In this document: piece by piece, positions 20,600 through 30,850 of the stretch
Layout: every line of letters starts with the position of its first letter
Numbering within the stretch: position 1 is the stretch's first letter
Assembly: GCA_040285825.1 (NCBI GenBank)
Contig: JAUPSS010000001.1
Span: 3,720,001-3,784,000 of the forward strand
DNA from: Eukaryota sp. TZLM1-RC
Taxonomy: Eukaryota > Metamonada: BaSk clade
Length of the DNA stretch: 64,000 nucleotides
Direction of reading: 5' to 3'
Notes under the pieces: generated by a model
What the model was told of the DNA's origin: nothing
The model's database searches: none
Seen by the model: only the letters and a program-made list of their open reading frames with translations
Position numbers and translations under genes: made by a program

Positions 20600-21036
20600 T
20601 GACAATAGATATACTTCATTGACCTACTGACTTTAAGACTTGTAACGCAATTGTAAGAATTCATCCAGACAGTAAATCATATACAAAATTATGGTCTGTT
20701 TGCTTCTATTTGATAATAAAACGAAATTCATTCCAGGAACTGATCATTTTAAAACTCAACAACAAATTCTAAGTAAAGCATTTACCGACACAGACCCCAT
20801 CAATTCAATGACAGGACATTTTCACTATTTAAACATGGTATTTAATCATTGACGAAGTTAATGTTGTTGTGTTGAGATTGTACATCTACGATTGTCGTCT
20901 ACGTGGCATTTATAGAATTGAATTTTATTCAGTTTAACTGAAATTGTAAAATCAAACAAATCTACCTGCTTAGGCTATGGTATTGTAAAAGGAAAAACAA
21001 CCTAGGTATTTGTAAACCTTGAATCAGACTTCAAAA
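20600..21036. other. Intergenic, nothing recognised
   Basis: AT-rich sequence between the LINE 5' edge and the end of the RNF213-like gene. I looked for a RING or RZ-finger continuation of that gene and saw none. Confidence 0.5.
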
Positions 21037-24000
21037 TTAAAGCTGCCATTTTTCAAAAAGCTCAAAATACTTCCTAACTGGGTATGGCAGTCGGTCCCAG
21101 TCAATTTCAGAATAAACTTCAGTATTTTCTGTAAAATGCAAGATTCTGGAAATGAAATTGATAAACGAAAAACTAGTGCGTCGAAAACTAAGGCCAAATT
21201 CCACCAACTCTGAAATTCGATTTTCAAAATTCAAACATTCAGAATCTTCAGATAAACTAATATCTGAGTTAAATATTTTCGGAAAATCATTCAGAGGGCA
21301 GAGTTTATGAGAAGAACTAATCAAATCCAGAGCACGAGAAATCAAATAACCCTTCTTTTTCAGAGCATCACTTAAGTAACACCTGACTCCTCGGTAAATG
21401 AAATCTTGAAGACAAAATAGCTCGTCAATGTGCCTGTTGCAAACACTGAAAGTGTGTGTGATTTTGGAATTGTCCTCAACTATGAGATCGCAGAAGAGCT
21501 CACACAGTGTTTGGAAGTGTTCTTCACAGTGGGTAAATGTGTTGATGAATGATTTACATGTAGAGAACATAACACTCTTGAATGTCTCATCAGGGAAGTC
21601 TAGATTAGGCAGCAACTCCTGAATGATACGAAAAACAACATCTGCTGGAAGACAATTGAAACCAAAAGTAGTGACATCACTAGCACTATCAAGCAAAGGG
21701 TTTTCGTACCCAATTGCGTCACAGTAGTATGAGCTGAAGGAGTCAAGTGGGGAAAGAATATAATCCTTCCCGTCTATAACAGCAATAACAGCATCACAAT
21801 GAATATAATGATTACTTAGAAAATTCGCAAGCATGGGATAATGGCGGAATTGATTATTTTTCATTACAAAAATCAACAAAGAATTAGCATCTGTGATTTC
21901 GTCAGCAGTTGATACTAATTGCACCAAATCATCATAAGAATTAACGAAATTAAATGAAAATTCTTTAACTTTTGAGTAGTGAGCAACTTTAGAGGGAATT
22001 GAGCCCAGATAGTTGGAATGAATGATGATTCTATTGGGAAGATATGGATTGTTGTGTAACTTCATATGATGCTCAACTACTTGTTCCAAAGACAAAAATC
22101 CACCATATTCGGTATCACAACAACATTCAAGAATTAATTCCTGAGCTTCAAACAATTGACTCGCGCAAACGAATGGAACCTGGTGATGTGAGATTATTTG
22201 GATCAGCTTACCCTTACCTTCGACTGAAAGCAATTCTGGGACAAAGACTTTATGATTGAAAGCATTGATATGATTGAAACCAATGCTATTGCACAAGTCA
22301 TTTCCAAGTTGAAGTTCTGAATTTTCGAAAGGTCTTCCAAAACATGATAGGTCAATTTTTTCAAATTTATAGAGTAATGCCGTAGGTAGCTTGACCAGAT
22401 CACAAGAAGAGCAAACAACTATGAATCTAGTTGCCTTGTGTATATTAACTGTTCTGCCAACAGAATCAATAGCAATCTCGCTTCGTCCTAGTCCATCACC
22501 ATTGATTCTAAATTCATTTTTGTCAAAGAGATTGAACATTGCACACAACAGTTCTTGATGAGATGGCAGGAGAATAATTTTTCCAGTGGAAGCAAACTCA
22601 ATGATTTTTGCTAGATGAATATGAAGAAATTCTTTATGATTGTCAACGTCATAGCTGCTGCAAGGAAGTTCTCGTGCATCTTGGGATCTTGGATGATTGT
22701 TCAAAATGTATCTTACTAAAGCCATCGGGCCAATGAGCATCAAGTGCCGGGAAAATGGTGTTTCATCTGAAATGTTGTCAAAAATTGCTCGTTTCATTGA
22801 TGATTGCATATGTGCATCCGACAAGTGATGTCCAAAAAACTTATGATGCCACTGTCGATAGATTTCTCCATAAGGAGAGTTACCAAGCAAAGAAAACACT
22901 CCATAGTTTCTAATGAAAAAAGGAAAACAATCATCAATGCAAAAACCACCAAGACCAGGAACTCCCATGGCTAATGAAACAACATCCCGGAAGCACAATA
23001 ACTGTTTTTCTCTTCCCAATTCTGACTGAATAACAGAATTTTCAGCCAAATTGAAATACATTTCAACAAACATTTCGATGGAAGGATGATGATTGAAGAA
23101 CAATTCGAGGTAAGAAACCAATGTCTGAGGAACAGGACTTGATCTTTGAATAGTAAGTGTTCGAGAAGATGGAGGTCTGTAGAAAGAAAAACTACAAATT
23201 CCAATGAAAGCTAATGACTCATCACTTCGTTCTAAAAAATCACAAAGAACTTCAAGGGGCTTGGTTGTTGCATTGATCATGAGAGACATTTCGGAAACCA
23301 CAAAGCAGGAAACTAGATTTTCATTCTCATCTTGTTGGCAAGCGCAACCGATAGCATTCATGAGACTATCTGCAGTTGTTGTGTCGCTCCCTTGGAATGA
23401 AATAGGATGAACTTTTGGCAAAGCTGGGTCTCTGCTTGGTTGGCACAGATAATTGATCAAAAAGTTGAGAGCAAAGGTCCTTGATTGACAAGGATCACCG
23501 CTGAAAATAATTGGTGTTCTACAAACTATACCAACAACCATCACAAATAAGTTTTCAATTAGCAAATTGGTGAAGAAGATCTCCACGTGATCTGGTTTGG
23601 GAATAGAGTGAGCAAAGCGCGACATGACTTCCTGAACAAAAGAAATAGTAGGTCTGGAGTGGTGGATGCGAAAAACGGAATTGATGGTGTGATTTATCAG
23701 ACTTCTGGTTGCTCCTAGAGGGACTCTGACGGCATAACAGACATACAACGCAATTGCAACAACAAGTGAAGTACACATTCCAGTAATTCCAAATGCTGCG
23801 AATCCACGTTGTAACAAAAACCATAACCCTTCAATCACTTTTTTGACCGTCTTGACATAATTGATAGAAACTATAATGTTGGTTTCTGGTGAATTGCAAA
23901 GTACATGATGAATTCCACAAATTGAGTGAGAAATTCTCCTTACGTCAAGGGAGTTCAATTTGAGATTTTTCAACAAGCATTCTATATACTGTTTTTGATC

Positions 24001-27000
24001 ATTGGTGGACAATGAACCGAAATCTATTGTTATACTCTGTAGGCTGGCAGTAGAAGGAGAGATGTTATTAAAAACTTGGTTGTCATCACCCATTTGGTTA
24101 GGGATAGGGTTAGGGTTAGGGTTATGTGACGTCATCGTTGCGACAAGACGAACACTTGGATCTAGTGCTAATCCATCAATTCTCCTATTAGTTATCAAAG
24201 AGCACACCATCCCAAAATGCTCACTGGCATTGATATCATCCAAGAAAAGTATTGGAAAAGCGTGGGACTCATCTGGAAGTGGTTGAGGGATCGCTACTCC
24301 GGATAAACCACAGTTGTCGGCTTGTGTATTGGAACGATCAACATGGTATCGGTCTGATTGATCACGGGCGAGATGGTTGATTTCATTAATTGTTTCAAAA
24401 AGAACACTGACGGGCGTGTGTGCAGTGAACGAAATTTGTCTAAAAAGATCATCAATACGATCATTCAATAAAATAGAAGCAAAATGAGTGAAAAAAGATG
24501 TCTTACCGACCCCACTGGCTCCCTTTATAATAACAGGAAGGTTATACTTTAACTTCATCAACACAAAGAATGTCTTAACAAAAACGGCCTCTGTCAATAC
24601 AAAGTTTGATACACTGTCCATTATTTTCTGAGAGAGGAAACGGGGCAAATCCGCAAAGGAAACAATTTCTTCTAATCTTTCCATTTCGGTGCTGGGATAT
24701 TGAATTTTTATTTGGGAGTAAAACATCTGCAATTGATATGACAATGTGGTGATAATTGATGGAGGGATAAACAAATACGGATCACCTCTGCAATTGGTCA
24801 TGAAAAATAGGGGACTTTCAAAATGATGTGGTAAAGAATTGAGAAAAACCAAATGTCTGCAACTTCCCAACAGCATGAGTCGCAGTTGTTTCTGCAAATC
24901 AATGATAACATCACTAGTTAAACCAAGATAACACTCCAAATTTTCAGTTTTGTAAAACTCGCAAATCTCAAATCGAGAAATTTGAGAAACAAAAACACAA
25001 GCCAAATCAGACAACTTTTTATAAGAGATCCTTGAAGAATCTATGGAAGCAAACCCAGGAACTTCAATTGTAAAGAGACAATGTAAAGAGTTGACATGTT
25101 CGCAAAATGGCATATCAAAATAAGTAACCAAATATTGTCTCGCCTTGTCCAGAGTATATGATAGGTTCATTGAATCGTTGGAAAAAGGACACGCATCTAC
25201 ATCATGATATACGAGTTCTTTTTTAGAGTTCCATTTGTCTGGATCAACTGATTTACACAAAACTTCTGCCCAAAAGACACCATCGAATAAGTCCCACTGA
25301 CAGGGGCTAGGGATTTCCAAATATATTGTGGCATCGGAAAGCAAAGTGGTACCATTGATACGAATTCCACCTAAATAACTTAAAGAAAAAAGAATACACA
25401 AAAGATTGTAGAAGTCTTTCCGCACTGGTAATTGATCACTATTCCGAGTGTACAGATCTGGATTCCATTCTCCTTTCAAAACGTCTAGGGGTTTGTTGAG
25501 GTCTATATGAATAGCATGCTTGTTGCTTCGATTAAGATATTGCATCTTGATAATAGTATCCTCAATAGAAATCGAACCAGACAACATAACAGAATTATCA
25601 CCACACTTTTCTTTGGCACGGGATGTCTTCCCATTCCCTGGGTTCTGGGAAAACAAAATCTCTGAAATCTTGGATTGGTAGCTATCAAAAATAGGAGGGA
25701 CCGTTAGTTTTTGACCATTTAATTTCATGGTTTCAGAGGTGGTTATAATAAACAATTGAATGTTGGTGAATTCCGATTCTGTCAGAGCATTTAAATAATC
25801 TTTTGCCGAGAAAGAGAGGTATTCGGGACCTACAAGTATTCCACATTTAGTAGCACATCCAGCAATGAACGCTCTGATAGAATCAATGGAAGTTTCCTCT
25901 GAGCAAAGTAGAAAAGTACTAATTGATGGTGTGACATTCGCAAAAGAAGCCACGTGGAGAGCATCAATGAATAAAGAAGAAACAGACTCACTCTTGATTA
26001 TAGAAATGATTTGATCAGGACCTGATACAAGGCCATGATTTGCCTTACCAATATTCAATCCTGTTGAAAATTCTTCCAACCTGCCAATCAAGTTATCCAC
26101 CTCAGGTCCTTCTAGAGGAGGGTATTGTAAATTACATTCAGAATTGAAATCAAGGGGAGGGAGCTTGGAATTAATTACATTGAACTTTTCAATGTTTTTT
26201 CCAATGAGATAATCACGTAAATCTGCACCACTTAATCCAGCACATTCAATAGCCAACTGGCAACGACCAACTAGACTACACCACCTCTTGAGCAAGGTCT
26301 TTTGGCTCTCCACAGCACTCTGAAGATGAGTCAAGTCTCCTAATTCAGCAATCTCGATAATCCATAATCCAGATTCGAAAATGTATCCATTGTCTACTAA
26401 AGATCTGAGTGTTGAAAAGAGTTCAGTAACCAGTGTGTAGAGGTGGATGAAATGATGAAATGAAGTGTTGTTGGAATAAAGATCATCTTCTGTACCTGCA
26501 GCCGAGTGACCATATTTTACAATAATATTAGATGAAACCACTGAAAATGCCTTTGGATTGATGTAAACTCCTCCTTGAGGAATTCTTAAGGAAACTTCAA
26601 AATGAAAAAGGTCAAGCTCTACTTCAGCACCTACTAACTGACTTCCAACGATAAGCGAAACCAATTGTTCAGTTTCATTGAAGGAAGCAGACATAAGCTC
26701 CTCTACTGAATCTGCGCAACCCACTACTGTAGAGAACAGATCAGCAAATTCCCAAATGATGGATTGCTGGGAAATGCCCTTGTCGGAAGCATAAGTTTGT
26801 AATTCATGGAAAAATTCAGTCAACGTGAGTGGTAATTGTTCAACAAAAAAAGGAAATAAAACAGTTTTGCTCAGAGATTCATCATCTTTGAACTGTTGCA
26901 ATAGAAAATTTCTAGTTTTCACAGAGGAAAATGACAAACAAGCTGTGCCTGCATTGAGAAAAGCATCAACTTCTTCAGACGTCATTAGACGCATGTGTTC

Positions 27001-28938
27001 CATTAAGAAACCTGACTTGGCTAATGGACCGCTAATGGCCACCGCAAATGGAACTTCCAATTCATGATCACCAAGTCCAACTACATCAAGCAGAAATGAT
27101 GTATAATCATAGTAATCTACGAGACTAGTTGAGCTAGTGATGTCGTTGAGGGAACCAACCAGATCGTGTGGAATTTCGACATTAAGAAAAAACTGAACAG
27201 ACTGAATTGATCTAATCAAGCTAAACAATCCATCAAAATAAAAATAAAATGAAAAACGTCGTAATTGATCAGTTAAACCACCTAACACGCCGTTCTTATC
27301 AACCAAAGACAGTAGCTGCAGTTCATGACAAAAAGTTTCCTTAAAACGTGGTGTTTTCAATGGATCCAAGTACTGTAATGGAACAGATCCATTTAAATTA
27401 CTGACAAATTGTGTCAGACGATGTTGAAACTCAAAAAACCAATGTTCGTTGAATTCTCTGGGACGAAAATGATTGAAAAGAATGGTGTCGACCAAGGAAA
27501 CCAACAGCTCAAGAAAACTATCATCCATTCCAAATACATACTTGAATTGTTGACAAACGGTGGAGGTTCCACTGCAGTGAAGATCAAAATTGAATTCACA
27601 TGGTGAACAGTTGAAAAAACAAAGACCATCTAAGCATTGCTGTATTGCTTCCTCTTCTTTTGGATGACCAAAATGTGGTGAAAGATATTTAAACTTCTTC
27701 AAATCATCTTCAATTTTCCGGAAATTCTCCACCTGAGCACCAATCAGGACAGAGATTTCGTCAGTATCAACCCAGTCAAAAACAGAAAGATTGTCCAAAA
27801 TTCGTGTTTCATTTAAAAACAAAAAATTGATATCTTTCAAGGACAGTTTATCTCCAATTAACCGCAATCTGAAATCCAAAAACAACTTTTGTAAAACATG
27901 ATATTTTGAGTGTGAATTTTGAGCATTGAACTGCAGAACCCTCCAGCCAGCTTTCCACAAGGGGTTCACAAAAACTTCTAAATCTTTAGGATTCAAGGGA
28001 AATGATGGTAGGCAAGACTCAAAGCTTTTAATTACTTCTGATGACTCCCATCCCTCGAACCACTGAGGAATCAGGGGAGTATTGAACACTGAGAAGGGTG
28101 ATGATTCACGAGCTACTGAGGTGATGGCCCGTTCAATACGTATACGAACGTCAGGCCACGATTGAACAAATGCTGCTACTCGAAGGATAAAGTTGGGGAG
28201 CTCCTGACAGAACAAAGATGAGAAAAAAGGAATGTGTTGGGATAGTTTTGGAGAGAGACAAACAAGATGGATTAGCTCAGGTCTATCGGTGAGAACTTTC
28301 CGGCAAAGAAGTCGGTAAAGGTCGGTGGGGGATATAGATTGATTGTTGTATGGTGTAAATAGAAATTTAACTAACAAATCTAGATTTTGGGAAAATGGAA
28401 AAATTTCAAATGGAAAGTGGAGAATGACGGTAAGAATTTTACGAGGGTTAACCTCTGAAGCAAAATCATCCAAAACAAACAGCATAACGCTGCAGTAGTG
28501 GTACTGTTCATGATGAAACAGTAGATCAAATGACGATACAAGACGTGGTAGATCAGATTTGCTGAGCACAACCCGTTTTGATTCGTAAGACACACCAAAC
28601 ATGAGATCAGTCAAAACCCTTGTTATTGGTTCATATGCATGGACTTTGCCGAAATAATCCAAGTAATCACCAGCTGCAATAAATTTATCAACAAGAGTCG
28701 CCTTTGGATCAACCAGAACATGAAAATTATGCTTAATTTGGTATTGGAGAGGACAAGCTGTGTCAAACCGAGCAACCACTGTTGTCTCAATATATCTAGC
28801 GTCTGCACACCACAGGCTACCCTGTCCGATGCGCTCTAGCTGGAGGTCATTGAACGGAGTGTCAAGCACAGGTTTGTGGTCAGTAGCACTCAATAGGAAC
28901 AAAATAACCGGCTCATTGAGTCCAGCTTCCGATCCCAT
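21037..28938 (-). CDS. RNF213-like giant AAA ATPase lacking the RING/RZ E3 module
   Basis: A single 2633-residue frame without introns from the ATG at 28938. The middle matches the AAA core of RNF213/mysterin. One AAA unit has an intact Walker A (GASGVGKTS, about residue 1470) and Walker B (LFLDDIN, about 1563). The next has VMVVGIVCRTPIIFSGDP, where the Walker A Lys is lost (GDPCQSRT, about 1813), and FVVSEMSL in place of Walker B. A later block FIVVCSSCDLVKLP with LLYKFEKIDL (about 2180) matches the sixth AAA unit. Human RNF213 continues with RING and RZ-finger parts; here the protein stops soon after the AAA ring. RNF213 acts on lipid droplets and in ubiquitylation of intracellular bacteria (known); here only an ATPase-driven role can be inferred. 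A TTAGGG run at 24097-24124 encodes NPNPNPIPN just after sensor 1. Confidence 0.85.
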   Translation of the reverse strand: MGSEAGLNEPVILFLLSATDHKPVLDTPFNDLQLERIGQGSLWCADARYIETTVVARFDTACPLQYQIKHNFHVLVDPKATLVDKFIAAGDYLDYFGKVHAYEPITRVLTDLMFGVSYESKRVVLSKSDLPRLVSSFDLLFHHEQYHYCSVMLFVLDDFASEVNPRKILTVILHFPFEIFPFSQNLDLLVKFLFTPYNNQSISPTDLYRLLCRKVLTDRPELIHLVCLSPKLSQHIPFFSSLFCQELPNFILRVAAFVQSWPDVRIRIERAITSVARESSPFSVFNTPLIPQWFEGWESSEVIKSFESCLPSFPLNPKDLEVFVNPLWKAGWRVLQFNAQNSHSKYHVLQKLFLDFRLRLIGDKLSLKDINFLFLNETRILDNLSVFDWVDTDEISVLIGAQVENFRKIEDDLKKFKYLSPHFGHPKEEEAIQQCLDGLCFFNCSPCEFNFDLHCSGTSTVCQQFKYVFGMDDSFLELLVSLVDTILFNHFRPREFNEHWFFEFQHRLTQFVSNLNGSVPLQYLDPLKTPRFKETFCHELQLLSLVDKNGVLGGLTDQLRRFSFYFYFDGLFSLIRSIQSVQFFLNVEIPHDLVGSLNDITSSTSLVDYYDYTSFLLDVVGLGDHELEVPFAVAISGPLAKSGFLMEHMRLMTSEEVDAFLNAGTACLSFSSVKTRNFLLQQFKDDESLSKTVLFPFFVEQLPLTLTEFFHELQTYASDKGISQQSIIWEFADLFSTVVGCADSVEELMSASFNETEQLVSLIVGSQLVGAEVELDLFHFEVSLRIPQGGVYINPKAFSVVSSNIIVKYGHSAAGTEDDLYSNNTSFHHFIHLYTLVTELFSTLRSLVDNGYIFESGLWIIEIAELGDLTHLQSAVESQKTLLKRWCSLVGRCQLAIECAGLSGADLRDYLIGKNIEKFNVINSKLPPLDFNSECNLQYPPLEGPEVDNLIGRLEEFSTGLNIGKANHGLVSGPDQIISIIKSESVSSLFIDALHVASFANVTPSISTFLLCSEETSIDSIRAFIAGCATKCGILVGPEYLSFSAKDYLNALTESEFTNIQLFIITTSETMKLNGQKLTVPPIFDSYQSKISEILFSQNPGNGKTSRAKEKCGDNSVMLSGSISIEDTIIKMQYLNRSNKHAIHIDLNKPLDVLKGEWNPDLYTRNSDQLPVRKDFYNLLCILFSLSYLGGIRINGTTLLSDATIYLEIPSPCQWDLFDGVFWAEVLCKSVDPDKWNSKKELVYHDVDACPFSNDSMNLSYTLDKARQYLVTYFDMPFCEHVNSLHCLFTIEVPGFASIDSSRISYKKLSDLACVFVSQISRFEICEFYKTENLECYLGLTSDVIIDLQKQLRLMLLGSCRHLVFLNSLPHHFESPLFFMTNCRGDPYLFIPPSIITTLSYQLQMFYSQIKIQYPSTEMERLEEIVSFADLPRFLSQKIMDSVSNFVLTEAVFVKTFFVLMKLKYNLPVIIKGASGVGKTSFFTHFASILLNDRIDDLFRQISFTAHTPVSVLFETINEINHLARDQSDRYHVDRSNTQADNCGLSGVAIPQPLPDESHAFPILFLDDINASEHFGMVCSLITNRRIDGLALDPSVRLVATMTSHNPNPNPIPNQMGDDNQVFNNISPSTASLQSITIDFGSLSTNDQKQYIECLLKNLKLNSLDVRRISHSICGIHHVLCNSPETNIIVSINYVKTVKKVIEGLWFLLQRGFAAFGITGMCTSLVVAIALYVCYAVRVPLGATRSLINHTINSVFRIHHSRPTISFVQEVMSRFAHSIPKPDHVEIFFTNLLIENLFVMVVGIVCRTPIIFSGDPCQSRTFALNFLINYLCQPSRDPALPKVHPISFQGSDTTTADSLMNAIGCACQQDENENLVSCFVVSEMSLMINATTKPLEVLCDFLERSDESLAFIGICSFSFYRPPSSRTLTIQRSSPVPQTLVSYLELFFNHHPSIEMFVEMYFNLAENSVIQSELGREKQLLCFRDVVSLAMGVPGLGGFCIDDCFPFFIRNYGVFSLLGNSPYGEIYRQWHHKFFGHHLSDAHMQSSMKRAIFDNISDETPFSRHLMLIGPMALVRYILNNHPRSQDARELPCSSYDVDNHKEFLHIHLAKIIEFASTGKIILLPSHQELLCAMFNLFDKNEFRINGDGLGRSEIAIDSVGRTVNIHKATRFIVVCSSCDLVKLPTALLYKFEKIDLSCFGRPFENSELQLGNDLCNSIGFNHINAFNHKVFVPELLSVEGKGKLIQIISHHQVPFVCASQLFEAQELILECCCDTEYGGFLSLEQVVEHHMKLHNNPYLPNRIIIHSNYLGSIPSKVAHYSKVKEFSFNFVNSYDDLVQLVSTADEITDANSLLIFVMKNNQFRHYPMLANFLSNHYIHCDAVIAVIDGKDYILSPLDSFSSYYCDAIGYENPLLDSASDVTTFGFNCLPADVVFRIIQELLPNLDFPDETFKSVMFSTCKSFINTFTHCEEHFQTLCELFCDLIVEDNSKITHTFSVCNRHIDELFCLQDFIYRGVRCYLSDALKKKGYLISRALDLISSSHKLCPLNDFPKIFNSDISLSEDSECLNFENRISELVEFGLSFRRTSFSFINFISRILHFTENTEVYSEIDWDRLPYPVRKYFELFEKWQL
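24097..24124. repeat. Short TTAGGG-type tract inside the RNF213-like gene
   Basis: The plus strand reads ggttagggatagggttagggttagggtta, about four and a half units with one variant. On the coding strand it adds alternating Asn-Pro after a SHN segment. Confidence 0.85.
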
Positions 28939-29640
28939 ATTAAAGTAACAATACGTAATAGTTTTTTGGGAGATCGATGATTTGTGTCGAAATCAAATGA
29001 ATTTCATTTCAACAGGGGATTTGACGCCACAGTCTGATTTCCTTCAAAAATACCACTATCATCACCAGTAGTGCACTTTATCGTAAACAATCAATTATAC
29101 AATTAACCTTTGTATTTTACCAAAGACAAACGTATAAAGAACTAAATTCTATTGAACTGGACTGCTGACACTGGCATTAACTAACTGGTGCGTTTCACAA
29201 ACAGCATCTTTTATTTCCAGACCCAAGCAATAGGTGAACTTTGACAAGTTTTTCATGTGATCATTTGTTTTGTCATTGAAATCTTGTTCTTATTGTTGTT
29301 ATTAGGGTTTGAATTTAACATTCTAAATAGAAATTGAAATAGAACAATAAAATCAACATAAAAAGTTGTGCATTCTCAAAACTTGCACTCACAACATCGT
29401 AACTGTTAATTTCGGATAATTATCAACTAGAAGATAATGAACCAGAAATTGTTTTTACATTTTTTCAAAAATTGAAAACACAATTCTATTATTAGGAAGG
29501 AATTTCAAGTGGAATTTTTTCAAGGTAAAGAAAATTGTTCAACTTTTTTGACATTTCAAAATATGAAACGAATATGAAATTGTTTCACCATATCATTAAT
29601 TAGGAATTTTATCTTCAAAATGTTTACTTATTTTTACCTA
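28939..29640. other. Intergenic; upstream region of the RNF213-like gene
   Basis: No gene is seen. Around 29440-29500 there is a weak match to LINE tail sequence (aaaattgaaaacacaattctatt), probably a small relic on the minus strand. Confidence 0.4.
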
Positions 29641-29660
29641 GTTTAGATAAAATTCAAAGA

Positions 29661-30302
29661 GTGAATTACTTTCTAAGGATCGAACCACTAGAATGCCTGA
29701 TTTCATGTGTATGTTTGTTCAAGGGAATGAATTTTTTGAGAAATAATTCCTTCGCAAATGATGATCATTTTAAGTATAATTTATTTCCACTTCAGACCAC
29801 TGATATACCTGTTGTCTGGGATACCCAAGCAATTAACAGAATTTTAATCTCAGATTAATCAATTAGGCGATAAATTCGGAAGGGCTAATGGGTGGAAATT
29901 TAGAAAATTCAATAATAATGTTTCTCATCAATATTGGAAATGGATAATGTGGACAGTTAAAAGAGTTTTCCATCAGAAAGATTACTATTCTAATTTTTCT
30001 ACGAGGACTGATGGTGTAAATTGCTCATTACAGCTCATACCAATAGATACATCTGGGAAGAAGCCCCAACAAGAAGCCTCAAGAAGCCCGAACAAGATGA
30101 AGAAGATACAAAATTGACTGATTTTCTACGAGATGAGCTGATAAACAATACCTTCACAGTAATTGACCCTGCCATTAGGGAACAATTGTTGACTGGGAAA
30201 TTAAAATTCAATTGCCCAAATTCCAACACGTTTACTGAACCACACTCAACCCCAACAGATTCAAGATTGGAATGGGATGAATGGCGTCATGAAGAAAATT
30301 AA
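29661..30302 (+). pseudogene. Second, divergent Fanzor-like fragment (N-terminal to RuvC-I)
   Basis: Three plus-strand frames read in order like the part of a Fanzor before and through RuvC-I. The first has FKYNLFPLQTTDIPVVWDTQ (to 29858). The second, about 29865-30120, has WTVKRVFHQKDYYSNF then RTDGVNCSLQLIPID. The third, to 30302, has LTDFLRDELINNTFTVIDPA. The order T-D-G beta segment, Lys/Pro-rich linker, then an IDP(G)xR-like motif parallels KTNGKELLLTFEG, linker, GVDMGQSR in the element at 9214-11157. No zinc-finger or RuvC-III part is visible downstream before SF3B1. Frames are broken, so it is a relic. Assignment is inference from motif order. Confidence 0.45.
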
Positions 30303-30850
30303 AGGTAGAAATAGGGGTTTTATTAAGAGAATGAAACAACAAAAAGACAAAACAATCAAATTTAAACTTCAGACAAAAACAAAATCCTCCTCCTCCAAAT
30401 AAAAACAAGAAAACAAAATTGAAGGAATAAAATTAATTAATAGTACCTTGAAGAGGTTGACTGCTCCTAAACGAAGAAGAGAAACTCTGAACAAAGACCA
30501 TCAAAAATTCTATAAGGATGCTACAAAATCATAGATTATTCAAAACAAAACTGTAAAGGAGTAGGAAGAAGAATAAAAACAATTTTAAAAAAATACTCTA
30601 TAACATGAAAAATTCCTAAACTACCGCAAGGCAAAATACGACTTTTCTCTCCATGTTGGAGCTTTTTACTTTAATAAAGAATTAAGAGTCATGAAATAGC
30701 GGAGAATCATGCACACAGAGACGTTTGATGCAAAATGGAATGAATTTGAGAGTAAAGACTCCAACGGAACTTCAACTTGATTCATTTCATCTTCATATTC
30801 CAGTAATCTCAACGTGTTACTACTATTTGACTTTTTTGTGCTGCTAGCCG
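30303..30850. other. Intergenic, A-rich; possibly decayed Fanzor remainder and SF3B1 upstream region
   Basis: The sequence is A-rich with no open frame of note. The SF3B1 start follows at 30851. Confidence 0.4.
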
